In this document: piece after piece, positions 29,417-38,227 of the stretch
Position numbering within the stretch: the stretch's first letter is position 1
Layout of the letters: each line of letters starts with the position of its first letter
Assembly: GCA_016719645.1 (NCBI GenBank)
Contig: JADJYS010000035.1
Location: 17,926 to 81,925 of the forward strand
Length of the DNA: 64,000 nt
Direction: 5' to 3'
DNA from: a bacterium
GTDB taxonomy: Bacteria > Krumholzibacteriota > Krumholzibacteriia > LZORAL124-64-63
Notes under the pieces: generated by a model
What the model was told of the DNA's origin: nothing
Seen by the model: the letters and a program-made list of their open reading frames with translations, nothing else
Database searches by the model: none
Made by a program: the position numbers and the translations under genes

Positions 29417-30519
29417 CAGGACCCGGCCTGCTCGTCGAGGATCTTCAGCTTCGAGCCGTGCTTGAGCGAGCGCTGCCCCTTGACCACGACCCGCTCCGCC
29501 GCGGCGAGCCCGGTCAGGATCTGGGTCCGCTCGTCGTCGGTGAAGCCGGTCTCGACGACGCGCCGCTCGGCGGTGGCGCCGCCCTCGCCCGCCGCCACGT
29601 AGACGACGGTCTCGCCCTTGTCCGTCAGCACGGCCGACCGCGGCACCAGCACCGCGCCGTCGCGCCGCTCGGTGACGATCTGCACCTGGGCGAAGTCGCC
29701 GGGACGCGTGCCCTCGGGGTACGACGGGATCTCGATCGTGATCTTGATCGTGCCGCTGGCGGGGTCGATGACCGGGCTGATCAGCGTGATGCGCCCCTGC
29801 ACCCGCTGCCCGACGCTGTCGAGCACCAGCTCGACGTCCTGGTCCTGGCGCAGCTTGTTGAACTCGCGGCTGGGCACGTGGACCTTCGCCAGCAGCGGGT
29901 CGAAGTCGGCCAGCGCGAACAGCGGCGTGCCGGCCGACACGTTCTGGCCCACGCTCACCAGGCGGCGCGTCACGCGGCCGCCGAAGGGCGCGACCACTTC
30001 GGTGTAGGACAGGTTCAGGCGCGCGAGCCCCTCGTCGGCCTCGGCCCGGGCCAGCTCGCTGCGGGCGGCCTCGAACTCCTCGTCCGTGGCCAGGTCCTCG
30101 GCGCGCATGGCCTGCAGGCGCTGGAAGCGGGCCCGGAGGTTCGCCGCCGACGCCGCGGCCTGGTCGGCGCGCAGGCGGTACTCGTTGTTGTCGATGCGCA
30201 GCAGCGCGGCCCCCGCGCCCACCCGGTCGCCCTCCTCGGCGGACAGCGCCGCGATCACCCCCGCGACGCGGGCCAGCACCTGCGCCTCTTTCTCGGCCTC
30301 CAGCGTCGCGGTCGCCTTGTAGTAGCTGGAGATGGAGCCCAACTCGGCCGACGCCACCGCGACCGGCACGGCCGGCTCCTCGGGCTGGCCCCCGCCGCCG
30401 CCGCGGGCCTCGGCCTGCGCACCCCCGGCGGGAGCGTCGCCCTTGCCGCCGCCGCAGCCGGCCGCGGCCGCCAGCAGGAGCACGCACAGGAGGAAGCGGG
30501 GGAGTTTCGCGATCGTCAT
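29416..30519 (-). CDS. RND periplasmic adaptor lipoprotein (membrane fusion protein)
   Basis: 367 residues. Lipoprotein signal with lipobox LAAAAGC, then a Gly-rich linker. The lipoyl half-motifs (VLARVAGVIAALSAEEGDRV and ATLEAEKEAQVL before it), an alpha-hairpin at about 115-165 and the returning half VVAPFGGRVTRR are all present, followed by beta-barrel and membrane-proximal domains. It links the RND pump to an outer-membrane channel. No TolC-type gene lies nearby. First gene of a four-gene operon with two pumps and a tricorn-type protease; its stop overlaps the next start. Confidence 0.93.
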   Translation of the reverse strand: MTIAKLPRFLLCVLLLAAAAGCGGGKGDAPAGGAQAEARGGGGGQPEEPAVPVAVASAELGSISSYYKATATLEAEKEAQVLARVAGVIAALSAEEGDRVGAGAALLRIDNNEYRLRADQAAASAANLRARFQRLQAMRAEDLATDEEFEAARSELARAEADEGLARLNLSYTEVVAPFGGRVTRRLVSVGQNVSAGTPLFALADFDPLLAKVHVPSREFNKLRQDQDVELVLDSVGQRVQGRITLISPVIDPASGTIKITIEIPSYPEGTRPGDFAQVQIVTERRDGAVLVPRSAVLTDKGETVVYVAAGEGGATAERRVVETGFTDDERTQILTGLAAAERVVVKGQRSLKHGSKLKILDEQAGS

Positions 30520-30718
30520 GGGTCTGCGGTCCCTTCACTGGTTGCGGCCGGGCCCGGGCGGGGGCGCGGAGATCGGCGAACGCTACAAGATCCACCACCG
30601 GCGCGGATTTGACAATCGCCGCCCGGCGGGGATCGGTCTAGGACGGCGGGGGGGAGGCGGGGTTGCAGCCGGAGGGTCGAATTCGGCACGAATCCAGCAG
30701 ATAAGGCCTCACCGAAAA

Positions 30719-30734
30719 CCCGGGACGTCCCGGG
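30719..30734. repeat. 16-bp perfect palindrome upstream of the HNH gene
   Basis: CCCGGGACGTCCCGGG, 31 bases before the ATG at 30766 in the 246-base gap between the divergent adaptor and HNH genes. It could be an operator or an RNA hairpin masking the leader. Function unknown. Confidence 0.5.
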
Positions 30735-30765
30735 GTGGCGCCGACCATTCATCAAATGGAGCCGC

Positions 30766-31761
30766 ATGTCTGAATCGGACCCCACGGTGGCAACGCCTGC
30801 GGAATTGGCCCTCCACCGCACCTTCGTGGATTCGGTCCACGAGCTCAAGCGAAGTATCGTGCGCAGTTGTCACTATTTGCGACAGATCCAACTCCGCAAG
30901 GTCTACCGAGCGCTCGGTTATGCCACGATCGTGGACTACGCCGCAACCGAGGTGGGCTTGACCCGCGACCAATGCGAGAGCTTTCTCAGGCTAGCGCGTC
31001 AGTTGCCGCTATTGCCGGGCGTTACCGAGGGTCTCGAAAAGGGGGAGTTGAACTGGTCGCAGGCCAAACTCCTCTGCCGCGCCGCGACGCCCGCGACCGA
31101 GCAGGAGTGGATCGAAACCGCCAAAGGCTTGTCGGTACGATCGCTGGCTGAAGTGGTCAGGCGGGTTTCCACGCCCGTTAAGCCGGTCGCGGCTTCGACG
31201 GCACGCCCCAAGCCTGTCGCTTCGGAGCCGCCTTCCGCGCCGAAAACATGCTTCGTCACCGTTGCCTTCCACATGGACCGCTTCGCGATCTGGGAAGCCT
31301 GGCTCGCCTCTGCGCGAGCCGCGGCACCGGGTGCGCCGACGGATGAACTTGTGACCAGACTGATCGAGCAGGGTGGCGCTGAAGTGGCCGTGCGCCTCGT
31401 GATCCAGCGGTGTCCCGACTGCCGGTCGAGCGTGATCGCCACGTCCCGCGGCGACCTGGCCGTGACCGGCGCGCTCCTCGCGCGCGCCGCCTGCGAGGCC
31501 GAGCGGCAGGGTCCCGACGGGAGCGTGCGCCGGGCCGTGCCGCCGCGGCTGCGGCGCCTCGTCCTGGCCCGCGATGGTCATCGCTGCCAGGCGGAAGGTT
31601 GCGGCCGCGCGCAGCACCTGCAGGTCCACCACCGCACGCCGGTCGAAGAGGGTGGCCGCGCGACCCTCGACAACCTGATCACGCTCTGCGGCCGCTGCCA
31701 TCGGGCGCTGCACGAACGCGAGGCGGCGCTGAAAGCCGCCGCCGCCGACCCGACCGTCTGA
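30766..31761 (+). CDS. HNH endonuclease-domain protein
   Basis: 331 residues. The C-terminal 60 residues are an HNH nuclease: RDGHRCQAEGCG (about 270), LQVHHRTPVEEGG, NLITLCGRCHRALHE, giving two CxxC-like zinc pairs and the catalytic His. The N-terminal part is helical (QIQLRKVYRALGY, QAKLLCRAATPATE) and resembles the DUF222-like front of HNH proteins found in many copies in high-GC bacteria. Codons in the first two thirds are clearly less GC-rich at third positions than those from about 31440 on, so the gene may be a mosaic. The ATG is supported by GGAG about 8 bases before. No partner or mobile-element ends are visible; its role (defence, homing or DNA repair) is unknown. Confidence 0.85.
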   Translation: MSESDPTVATPAELALHRTFVDSVHELKRSIVRSCHYLRQIQLRKVYRALGYATIVDYAATEVGLTRDQCESFLRLARQLPLLPGVTEGLEKGELNWSQAKLLCRAATPATEQEWIETAKGLSVRSLAEVVRRVSTPVKPVAASTARPKPVASEPPSAPKTCFVTVAFHMDRFAIWEAWLASARAAAPGAPTDELVTRLIEQGGAEVAVRLVIQRCPDCRSSVIATSRGDLAVTGALLARAACEAERQGPDGSVRRAVPPRLRRLVLARDGHRCQAEGCGRAQHLQVHHRTPVEEGGRATLDNLITLCGRCHRALHEREAALKAAAADPTV

Positions 31762-31795
31762 CGCAACTCCCAGCAGACGGATTCACTCCTTGATG

Positions 31796-31804
31796 TGCTA
31801 CAAT
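31796..31804 (+). promoter_or_regulatory. extended -10 promoter element of the lipase-like gene
   Basis: TGCTACAAT: extended TG plus TACAAT (five of six to TATAAT), about 43 bases before the ATG at 31847. No recognisable -35 box at the normal distance. Confidence 0.45.
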
Positions 31805-31846
31805 CGCATCGCCATCGCCCACCACCACCGGAACGAGGTCGCCGCC

Positions 31847-34018
31847 ATGTCCCGAGCCCGGATCGCCGTCGCCGTCATCCTGTTGCTGTCCCTGGCGGTG
31901 GTCGGCCAGGCCGCCGACCGTCCCGCCGCGGGAGCGCCGCCCCTGCCCGCCGGCCTGACCGCCGCCGACGTCCCGACCGGCACCCTCGCCGACCTGGCCG
32001 CCCCCCTGGCCGGCCTCGAGCGCTTCGACGGCGGCCGCGACGCGCCCGCGGCCACGACCGGCCTGTGGCGCCAGATGCTCTTCGAACTGCGCCGCGCCAG
32101 CCTCGTGGAACGCGGGTGGCCCGAGCCGCGCGACCTGGAGCGGCGGGCGCTGGCCGCGGCGCCGCCCGAGGTCGTCCCGGTCGCCCTGCTGGACGCGGCC
32201 TACGACCGCCTGCGCCCGGACTCGCCCGCGGACCGGCAGGCGTGGAGCCGCGCCGACGTCGTCCCCGGCCGCGTCTTCGCCGCCGCCGCGCTGCGCCCCG
32301 TCACGCACCGCGGCGCCCGGATCGAACTGCAGTTCGCCGCCGACCTGTGCGTCGGCGGCCTGCCGGCTCGCCTCGCCGTCGATCCCGACGACGGCGGCGG
32401 CTGGCGCGACGTCGGCCCCGGCGGCCGGCTCGCCGTGAGCTACGCCGCCACGGGCCCGCGCACGCTGCGCCTGCGCGCGACGGACGCCGACGGCGCCGAG
32501 CGCCACGCCGCCTTCACGCTCGAGGTCGCCGCCCTGCAGACCCCCCAGCCGACCGCGACCTGGCCCGTCACCGCCAGCGTGCCCTTCGACGGCGCGGCCG
32601 GCGCCGGCTCGGCCTACGTCTACCTCGCCGAAGGCCGCACCCAGCTGACCAACCCGGTGGTCGTGGTCGAGGGCTTCGACCTCGACGACTCGATGGGCTG
32701 GGACGTGCTCTACGAGATGCTGAACCAGGAGCAGCTCATCGAGACGCTGCGCGCCGAGGGCTTCGACGCCGTGGTGCTGGACTTCGCGTCGGCCACCGCG
32801 CCCATCCAGCGCAACGCCTTCGTGCTGACCGAGCTGCTGGGCATGGTCCGCGCGGCCGCGGGCCCGCAGCGCACCAGCGCGCTGATCGGCGCCAGCATGG
32901 GCGGCCTGGTCTCGCGCTACGCCCTGGGCTGGCTCGCGCAGCAGCAGATCGATTCCGGCGTGCGCACCTGGATCGCCTTCGATTCGCCGCAGCGCGGCGC
33001 CGCCATCCCGCTGGGCCTGCAGCACTGGCTCGAGTTCTTCCAGGGCGATTCGGAGGCCGCGGCCTTCCTGCTGAGCCGCCTCGACACGCCCGCCGCGCGG
33101 CAGCTGCTGCTGCAGCACCACCTCGCCACCAGCGGCACCACCGCCGCCCCCGACCCGCTGCGCACCGCGTTCGAAGCCGACCTGCAGGCCGTCGGCCTGC
33201 CGCCCTGCCGCCGCGTCGCGGTGGCCAACGGTTCGGGCGCCGTCGTGAACCAGGGCTTCGCGCCCGGCCAGCAGATCATCCGCTACGAGTACGACTCGTT
33301 CCTGGTGGACATCCGCGGCAACGTGTGGGCGGTGCCGCAGCAGACCTCGGCGCGCATCTTCCAGGGCGTGATGAACGTGATCTGGCCGCTGCCGGACACC
33401 TACCGGGACGTGAACGTCGCGGGTGCGGTGTCGTGGGACGGCGCGCCGGGCGGCTGGCGGGCGTCGATGGCCCAGATGGACACCACCAGCGTGCCCTACG
33501 GCGACATCGAGGCGCTCTTCGGCCACCACTGCTTCATCCCGACGGTCAGCGCGCTCGACCTCGCCGGCGTCGGGCCGCTGCACGACGTGCTCGCGGATCC
33601 CGACCTGATGAGCCGCACCACCTTCGACGTGCTCCACGTGCCGCTGCAGAACCAGGAGCACGTGAGCATCACGCCCGAGTCGGCGCTCTGGTTCCTGGAC
33701 GAAGTGCGAGAGGGCGTGACCGCGGCCGAGGCGCTGCCGGCGGTCGCCGCCGCGCCGCTGCGGGCGTTCCCGAACCCCTTCAACCCGCGCACGACCGTGA
33801 GCTTCGAGCTGCCGTCGGCCGGCCACGCCCTGCTGGAGGCCTTCGACCTGCGCGGCCGCCGCGTCGCGGTCCTGCTCGACGCCGACCTGCCGGCAGGAAG
33901 CCAGGCGGCGGTCTGGGACGGGAGCGCCGGCGGCTCGTCCCCGGCGGCGGGCGCCTACCTGCTGCGGCTGCGCACCGCGGGCGGGGTGAGCACGGCCCGG
34001 GTGATGCTCGTGGAGTGA
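31847..34018 (+). CDS. secreted alpha/beta-hydrolase (PGAP1/lipase-like) with FlgD-like C-terminus
   Basis: 723 residues, exported (signal peptide ending GQAAD). After a beta-rich N-terminal part, the hydrolase begins at about residue 265 (NPVVVVEGFDLDDSMGW). The nucleophile elbow is GASMGGLVSRYA near residue 350, as in lipases and PGAP1-like esterases, and DSPQRGAAIPLG follows it. The C-terminus (about 645-723) is a FlgD-like module with FPNPFNPRTTVSFELP and ends ARVMLVE. Start chosen at the ATG at 31847 because it opens the signal peptide and has a GAACGAGG site before it; upstream ATGs give only a hydrophilic leader. Substrate (lipid or ester) unknown. Confidence 0.8.
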   Translation: MSRARIAVAVILLLSLAVVGQAADRPAAGAPPLPAGLTAADVPTGTLADLAAPLAGLERFDGGRDAPAATTGLWRQMLFELRRASLVERGWPEPRDLERRALAAAPPEVVPVALLDAAYDRLRPDSPADRQAWSRADVVPGRVFAAAALRPVTHRGARIELQFAADLCVGGLPARLAVDPDDGGGWRDVGPGGRLAVSYAATGPRTLRLRATDADGAERHAAFTLEVAALQTPQPTATWPVTASVPFDGAAGAGSAYVYLAEGRTQLTNPVVVVEGFDLDDSMGWDVLYEMLNQEQLIETLRAEGFDAVVLDFASATAPIQRNAFVLTELLGMVRAAAGPQRTSALIGASMGGLVSRYALGWLAQQQIDSGVRTWIAFDSPQRGAAIPLGLQHWLEFFQGDSEAAAFLLSRLDTPAARQLLLQHHLATSGTTAAPDPLRTAFEADLQAVGLPPCRRVAVANGSGAVVNQGFAPGQQIIRYEYDSFLVDIRGNVWAVPQQTSARIFQGVMNVIWPLPDTYRDVNVAGAVSWDGAPGGWRASMAQMDTTSVPYGDIEALFGHHCFIPTVSALDLAGVGPLHDVLADPDLMSRTTFDVLHVPLQNQEHVSITPESALWFLDEVREGVTAAEALPAVAAAPLRAFPNPFNPRTTVSFELPSAGHALLEAFDLRGRRVAVLLDADLPAGSQAAVWDGSAGGSSPAAGAYLLRLRTAGGVSTARVMLVE

Positions 34019-34086
34019 TCGCGCCGCGGACGGACGTCCGGGTTCCCGCACCTGCGCCGGCGCGACGCGCGCCCGGGGATGACGCC

Positions 34087-34791
34087 ATGGTCGATCGACA
34101 CCGCGGCGGGCGCGAGGCGCTCCTCTTGCTGCTGGTCCCGCCCGCCGTCGTGGTCGCCGCCCTGGCGGGCCTGCACAGCGTGTGGGCCGTCTTCCTGGCC
34201 TACCACTTCGGGATCTGCCTGCTCTGGCCGCTGATCGACAACGTGCTGCTGCGGCGCCGCACCTGGCGCGCCCACGCGCGGGAGGTGGGGTGGACCGGCG
34301 GACGGGTCGGGGCCGGCCTGCTCGCCGGCCTCGTGCTCGGCGTCGCGATGGCGGCGGGATCCTGGTTCGGCTTCCAGGTCCTGGAGGGGGTCCTGCTGGT
34401 GGACCAGCGCGTCCTGGACGGGCTGGCGGGCTGGGGCGTCGACCGGTCGCGCAGCGGAGCCCTGCTGGCCGTGATGCTGCTGCTCAACGGCCCGGCGGAA
34501 GAATCGTACTGGCGCGGCCACGTCCAGACGCGGCTGGCGGGCTGGCGCCCGCGGCCGGCGGCGATCGCGGCCGCGGCGCTGGCGTACGCGTCCTACCACG
34601 GCGTGACGCTGCTGGTGCTGCTGGGATCGTGGTCCGCGGCGCTGCCGGCGCTGCTGGCCGTGTTCGCCGCCGGCTGCTTCTGGGGCTGGCTGCGCGAGCG
34701 CTTCGGCAACGCCTGGCCGGCGATGCTCGGCCACGCCGGCGCGACGGTCGGGTACATGATCGTGTACTGGGGCCGCTTCGCGCGGCCCTGA
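34087..34791 (+). CDS. CPBP-family intramembrane metalloprotease
   Basis: 234-residue membrane protein with about seven hydrophobic segments. The CPBP (Abi/Rce1) motifs are present: Glu138-Glu139 in PAEESYWRGH, then SYHGVTL for motif 2 and GHAGATVGY for motif 3. These residues form a glutamate-activated active site within the membrane. Family members cleave or protect against membrane peptides; the target is unknown here. It starts at the ATG at 34087, 68 bases after the lipase-like gene, so the two may be co-transcribed. Confidence 0.8.
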   Translation: MVDRHRGGREALLLLLVPPAVVVAALAGLHSVWAVFLAYHFGICLLWPLIDNVLLRRRTWRAHAREVGWTGGRVGAGLLAGLVLGVAMAAGSWFGFQVLEGVLLVDQRVLDGLAGWGVDRSRSGALLAVMLLLNGPAEESYWRGHVQTRLAGWRPRPAAIAAAALAYASYHGVTLLVLLGSWSAALPALLAVFAAGCFWGWLRERFGNAWPAMLGHAGATVGYMIVYWGRFARP

Positions 34792-34920
34792 CCGCGGCCG
34801 AACGCCGGATTTCGATATCGCGACAACTGGTGCGCTGACCGCCGATTATGTATATCTTGGACGCCGGATTCCGATTTCTGGAACTCGCCCATGGCTGCAC
34901 CATCACCGGGAGGCTCGAAG

Positions 34921-35679
34921 ATGTCGATTGCTCGCGAGACGAGACGAACCCTGTCCCTGTCGCTGTTCGTGCTGGCGGCCGTCGCGGCCGTCGCCGCCGG
35001 CGGCGCCCGCGCGCAGGATCCGATCAGCGCCATGTCCGCGGTTCAGCCCCAGCTGCAGACCTTCGACGCGGCGGCCGACTCCCTGCTCGCCCTGGTCGCG
35101 ATCCGCGACGTCGGCGAGATCCAGGCCGAGATGAACGCGGCCGAGTCCCGGCGCGCCGAGGGGGAGATGCGCCTGCAGCGGGCGATGGCGATGAAGGCCC
35201 GCTCCGAGACCCGCATCCGCCTGAAGCAGAGCGAGCTCGACGCCGTGAAGAGCCGCCTGGACCTGGCCAAGAAGGAGAAGGACGAGGTCCGCAAGCTCGA
35301 CCTCGAGGGGCAGAAGAAGCAGGCCGAGCTGGAGAAGCAGCTGCTGGAGCGGCGCGCCGACCTGCGCGCGCGCGAGGTCGACCACGCCAAGGCGATGGTG
35401 GAGCTCGCGACGGCCTCGGCCCGCGCCTGCGAGGAGGAGCTGAAGCTGGCGGCCAAGCGCGGCGAGCGCGACGTCCTGCTGCAGCAGCCCCTCTCGGCGT
35501 CCCTGATGACCCAGCTGCAGGCCGTCGAGCTGGAGATCCGCAAGTTCGAGGGCCAGACCCTCGACGCCCGCATCCGCGAGGCCGACCGCCTCAAGGACCT
35601 GTCGGCCAAGGAAGTCGACCTCGCCAAGTCGCGGCGCAAGGTCTTCGACACCCAGCTGAAGGTGGCCGGCGGCCGCTAG
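34921..35679 (+). CDS. secreted long coiled-coil protein
   Basis: 252 residues. Signal peptide to about residue 31 (cleavage after ARA), then a nearly unbroken charged helix (Lys, Glu, Arg, Ala; few Gly and no Pro for long stretches) from about 60 to 245 that should form a coiled coil. No enzymatic motif. It could be a periplasmic structural or chaperone-like helix; OmpH/Skp and TolC-hairpin-like roles are conceivable but not shown. The ATG at 34921 has GGGAGG about 7 bases before it. A 36-bp palindromic terminator follows 18 bases after the stop. Confidence 0.75.
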   Translation: MSIARETRRTLSLSLFVLAAVAAVAAGGARAQDPISAMSAVQPQLQTFDAAADSLLALVAIRDVGEIQAEMNAAESRRAEGEMRLQRAMAMKARSETRIRLKQSELDAVKSRLDLAKKEKDEVRKLDLEGQKKQAELEKQLLERRADLRAREVDHAKAMVELATASARACEEELKLAAKRGERDVLLQQPLSASLMTQLQAVELEIRKFEGQTLDARIREADRLKDLSAKEVDLAKSRRKVFDTQLKVAGGR

Positions 35680-35697
35680 GGCGTCGCGCGGAATCGC

Positions 35698-35733
35698 AAA
35701 GGTCCGGGCGCCCCGCGGGGCGCCCGGACCTTT
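35698..35733. terminator. bidirectional terminator, 36-bp palindrome
   Basis: AAAGGTCCGGGCGCCCCG followed by its exact reverse complement, ending TTT. Located between the convergent coiled-coil gene and the pseudouridine synthase gene. Confidence 0.85.
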
Positions 35734-35743
35734 CCTTTGCCGG

Positions 35744-36439
35744 TCAAGGCAGGAACCCGCTCCAGGCCGGCGGCGGCTCCGCGACGATCTCCACGTCCCG
35801 TCCCGCCGTCGTGTCGCGGAAGCCCAGCAGGCGCGCGTGCAGCGCGATCGCCCGCAGCCGCGGGTCGTCGTGCTGCTCGCCGAACGGAACGTCGGAGCCG
35901 TACTGCGCGTCGCCCAGCACCGGGTGCCCCCGGCTGGCCGCCTGCAGCCGGATCTGGTGCGTGCGGCCGGTCTCCAGCGCGATCTCGAGCCGGGTGAAGC
36001 CGGGCCCGCACCCCAGCGCGCGGTAGCGGAGCTTCGCGAGGCGGGCGTCCGGGTGGTCCGCCGGCACGATCTCCGCCCGCGGTTCGTCCGGCACCTTGCG
36101 CACGTGGTCCTCCCACGCGCCCGCGGCCGGCGCCACCGCGCCGCCCGCCAGCGCCCAGTAGAGCTTGCGCACCTGCCGCTGTTCGATCTGCCGGCTGAGC
36201 TCGCGCGTGGCCGCCGGCGCGAGCCCCAGCAGCAGCGCGCCGCTCGCCGGGCGGTCGAGCCGGTGGACGACGCCCAGGTGGGCGCCGGGGGCGCGGCCGT
36301 CGCGCGCCTGCAGGAAGGCGCGGACGCGCGCCTCCAGGCAGTCGATGCCCGGCGGCGCCTGCGTCAGCAGGCCGGGCGGCTTGCCGACGACCAGGCAGGG
36401 TCCCTGTTCGTAGAGGATGTCGAAATCGGCGGGCGTCAC
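35744..36439 (-). CDS. RluA-family 23S rRNA/tRNA pseudouridine synthase
   Basis: 231 residues. The catalytic Asp62 is in VVHRLDRPASG, the RluA-family motif, followed by RKLYWALAGG and TGRTHQIRLQ near 165, which completes the core. There is no S4 RNA-binding domain in front, so it resembles RluA/TruC-size enzymes. Target uridine unknown. Start is a GTG at 36439, 19 bases after the kinase-like gene stop. Last gene of the operon that begins with agmatinase. Confidence 0.9.
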   Translation of the reverse strand: MTPADFDILYEQGPCLVVGKPPGLLTQAPPGIDCLEARVRAFLQARDGRAPGAHLGVVHRLDRPASGALLLGLAPAATRELSRQIEQRQVRKLYWALAGGAVAPAAGAWEDHVRKVPDEPRAEIVPADHPDARLAKLRYRALGCGPGFTRLEIALETGRTHQIRLQAASRGHPVLGDAQYGSDVPFGEQHDDPRLRAIALHARLLGFRDTTAGRDVEIVAEPPPAWSGFLP

Positions 36440-36458
36440 GCCGCGCCCCCGCGCCGGC

Positions 36459-37187
36459 TCACCGGGATTCCCAGGGCATGGTCTCGAGGTGCAGGGCGAG
36501 GTCGCCCGCGGTGCGGAAGCTCTCGAGGATCAGCGTGCGGCGCAGGCCGCGCAGCACGCCCTTGATCTCGGGCGGGTGCTTCGCGTAGGTGCGCGCCCCG
36601 CCCAGCACGTCGTAGAGCAGGCGCACGAGGTTGCAGACGTCTTCCTGGATGTTCGAGCTGCGCGAGCCCGGCCAGCGGTGCAGGTCGAGCAGGCGGACCT
36701 CGAAGCCCAGGCCCAGCCGCCGGACGATGACGTTGGCGGCGTGCAGGTCGCCGTGGTAGTCGTTGTTGGCGTGGATCGCCGAGACGCCCTCGGCCAGCGC
36801 GTGCAGCAGGTGCAGCCCCTGGAAGACGTCGAGGCGGTGCCCCGGCTGGCGCGCCAGGAACTCGCAGAGCATCTCCCCGTCCACGAACTCCGAGATCAGC
36901 ACCGACACGTCGGCGCCGTGCGCGCGGACCGTCTCCTGGGTGACGTAGCTGACCAGGATCGGGCACTCGCGCAGCCGGTGCAGGCGCCGCGCGTACTCGT
37001 TGAGGGTGCGGTTGCGGGGGTTGCGCTCCGGGAAGAAGAGCTTCGCGGCGCGGTCGATGCCGGTGGCGCGCTCGCGCACCAGGTAGACCTCGCCCTCCCA
37101 GCCGGCGCCCAGGCGGCGGATCACCTCGAACTTGCGCGCCAGGACGCGCCCCGGCTGCAGGTCGAAGCTTTCCTGGGTCGCGCCCAT
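36459..37187 (-). CDS. protein-kinase-like protein of the polyamine operon
   Basis: 242 residues with protein kinase fold elements: a Gly-rich loop (LGAGWEGEVYLV, about 27-36), Lys49 in AAKLFF, HGDLHAANV with Asp147 and Asn152 as catalytic loop, and DLH at Asp168 in place of DFG. All residues needed for phosphotransfer appear present, although the HGDLH form is closer to RIO or small-molecule kinases than to classical Hanks kinases. The C-lobe is short. It starts 16 bases after the DHS-like gene, so it is co-transcribed with polyamine enzymes; its substrate is unknown and could be a small molecule or a protein. Confidence 0.75.
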   Translation of the reverse strand: MGATQESFDLQPGRVLARKFEVIRRLGAGWEGEVYLVRERATGIDRAAKLFFPERNPRNRTLNEYARRLHRLRECPILVSYVTQETVRAHGADVSVLISEFVDGEMLCEFLARQPGHRLDVFQGLHLLHALAEGVSAIHANNDYHGDLHAANVIVRRLGLGFEVRLLDLHRWPGSRSSNIQEDVCNLVRLLYDVLGGARTYAKHPPEIKGVLRGLRRTLILESFRTAGDLALHLETMPWESR

Positions 37188-37203
37188 CGCCGCCGTCCCG
37201 TCG

Positions 37204-38217
37204 CTAGAAGAGGTCGTTGAAGCGCCGCGAGGGCCGGCCGCGCCAGCCGCCCCGGTGCCAGGCGTCGCTGACCAGCAGGGGGAAGGTGACGGTCGCCTCG
37301 CCGTAGACCATCTGCTCGTACACCGTGTCGACCTTGCCCCAGGAGCAGGCCTCCTTGAGCGTCGAGCCCGAGAGGGCGCCGTCGCGCTCGTCGGCGACGG
37401 TCAGCTGGATGGCGTACTTGTGCATCGGCTGCTCGCGGCCCAGGATCTCGGTGGCCACCACCACGTCCTGGGTGAAGTTCTTGGGCACGCCGCCGCCGAG
37501 CATCAGGATGCCGGTCTCGCCGACCTCCAGCTTGATCTGCGTCAGCTCGCGGAAGTCGGCCACCGAGTCGATGGTCAGGTACTTCTCGCGGCCCCACTGG
37601 TGGTGCACCAGGCCGAAGCCGGCCGAGCAGTCGCTGAAGGCGGGGCAGAAGATCGGCACGCCCTTGCGCCAGGCGGCGTGGACGATGGAGTGGTCGGACT
37701 TCAGGCCGCGGGACTCGACGAAGGCGCCCATCGCCGCGATGAACTCGCGCGAGGAGTAGGGCCGGGGCGCGAGGCCCTCGGCGATCTCGGCGATGGTCAT
37801 GTCGCAGATGCGCAGCTCGTCCTCGTCGATGTAGGTGTCGTAGATGCGGTCGATGGCCAGCCCGCGCAGCATCTGGTCGTCGATGAAGGGCGTGCCCTTG
37901 TAGTGGCGGAAGCCCAGCGCCTCGAAGAAGTCCTGGTCGACGATGTTGGCGCCGGTGGAGACCACGGCGTCCACCATGTCGTTCTCGATCATCAGGGCGA
38001 TGGCGTCCTTCAGGCCGGCGCTGATCAGCGAGCCGGCGAGCGTCAGGATCACGCCGCAGCCGTGGTCGGACTCCATGCGGTGCAGGATGCCCGCCGCGGT
38101 GGCCAGGTTGCGGGCCTGGAAGGCCATGTCGCGGTAGGAGTCCATCAGCGGCCGCGCGTCGAAGGCCGTGACGTCGACGTGGCGGACCACGTCCTTGAGG
38201 AAATCGCTCTTCTGCAT
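37204..38217 (-). CDS. deoxyhypusine synthase-family enzyme
   Basis: 337 residues. The NAD-dependent DHS fold is recognised by LAGSLISAGLKDAI, VSTGANIVDQD, LMLGGGVPKNF and the C-terminal ACSWGKVD, in which Lys295 matches the lysine that carries the aminobutyl intermediate, followed by ATVTFPLLVSDAW. Eukaryotic and archaeal DHS modify eIF5A/aIF5A with spermidine, and plant homospermidine synthase evolved from DHS. Bacteria lack eIF5A, so homospermidine synthesis from putrescine is a reasonable guess; modification of another protein is the alternative. It starts 10 bases after agmatinase, with AAGGAG overlapping that stop codon. Immediate neighbour of putrescine synthesis, which supports a polyamine substrate. 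Confidence 0.88.
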   Translation of the reverse strand: MQKSDFLKDVVRHVDVTAFDARPLMDSYRDMAFQARNLATAAGILHRMESDHGCGVILTLAGSLISAGLKDAIALMIENDMVDAVVSTGANIVDQDFFEALGFRHYKGTPFIDDQMLRGLAIDRIYDTYIDEDELRICDMTIAEIAEGLAPRPYSSREFIAAMGAFVESRGLKSDHSIVHAAWRKGVPIFCPAFSDCSAGFGLVHHQWGREKYLTIDSVADFRELTQIKLEVGETGILMLGGGVPKNFTQDVVVATEILGREQPMHKYAIQLTVADERDGALSGSTLKEACSWGKVDTVYEQMVYGEATVTFPLLVSDAWHRGGWRGRPSRRFNDLF

Positions 38218-38227
38218 CGGGGACTCC

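Noticed and set aside
30679..30691. GAATTCGGCACGA, identical to part of a well-known cDNA-library linker
   Set aside because: Differs from the usual linker at the next base, is flanked by normal chromosomal sequence, and only one copy occurs. Most likely chance.
36459..37187. Kinase-like gene as a HipA-type toxin
   Set aside because: No antitoxin-like small DNA-binding gene beside it, and motifs and length do not fit HipA; operon with polyamine genes fits better.
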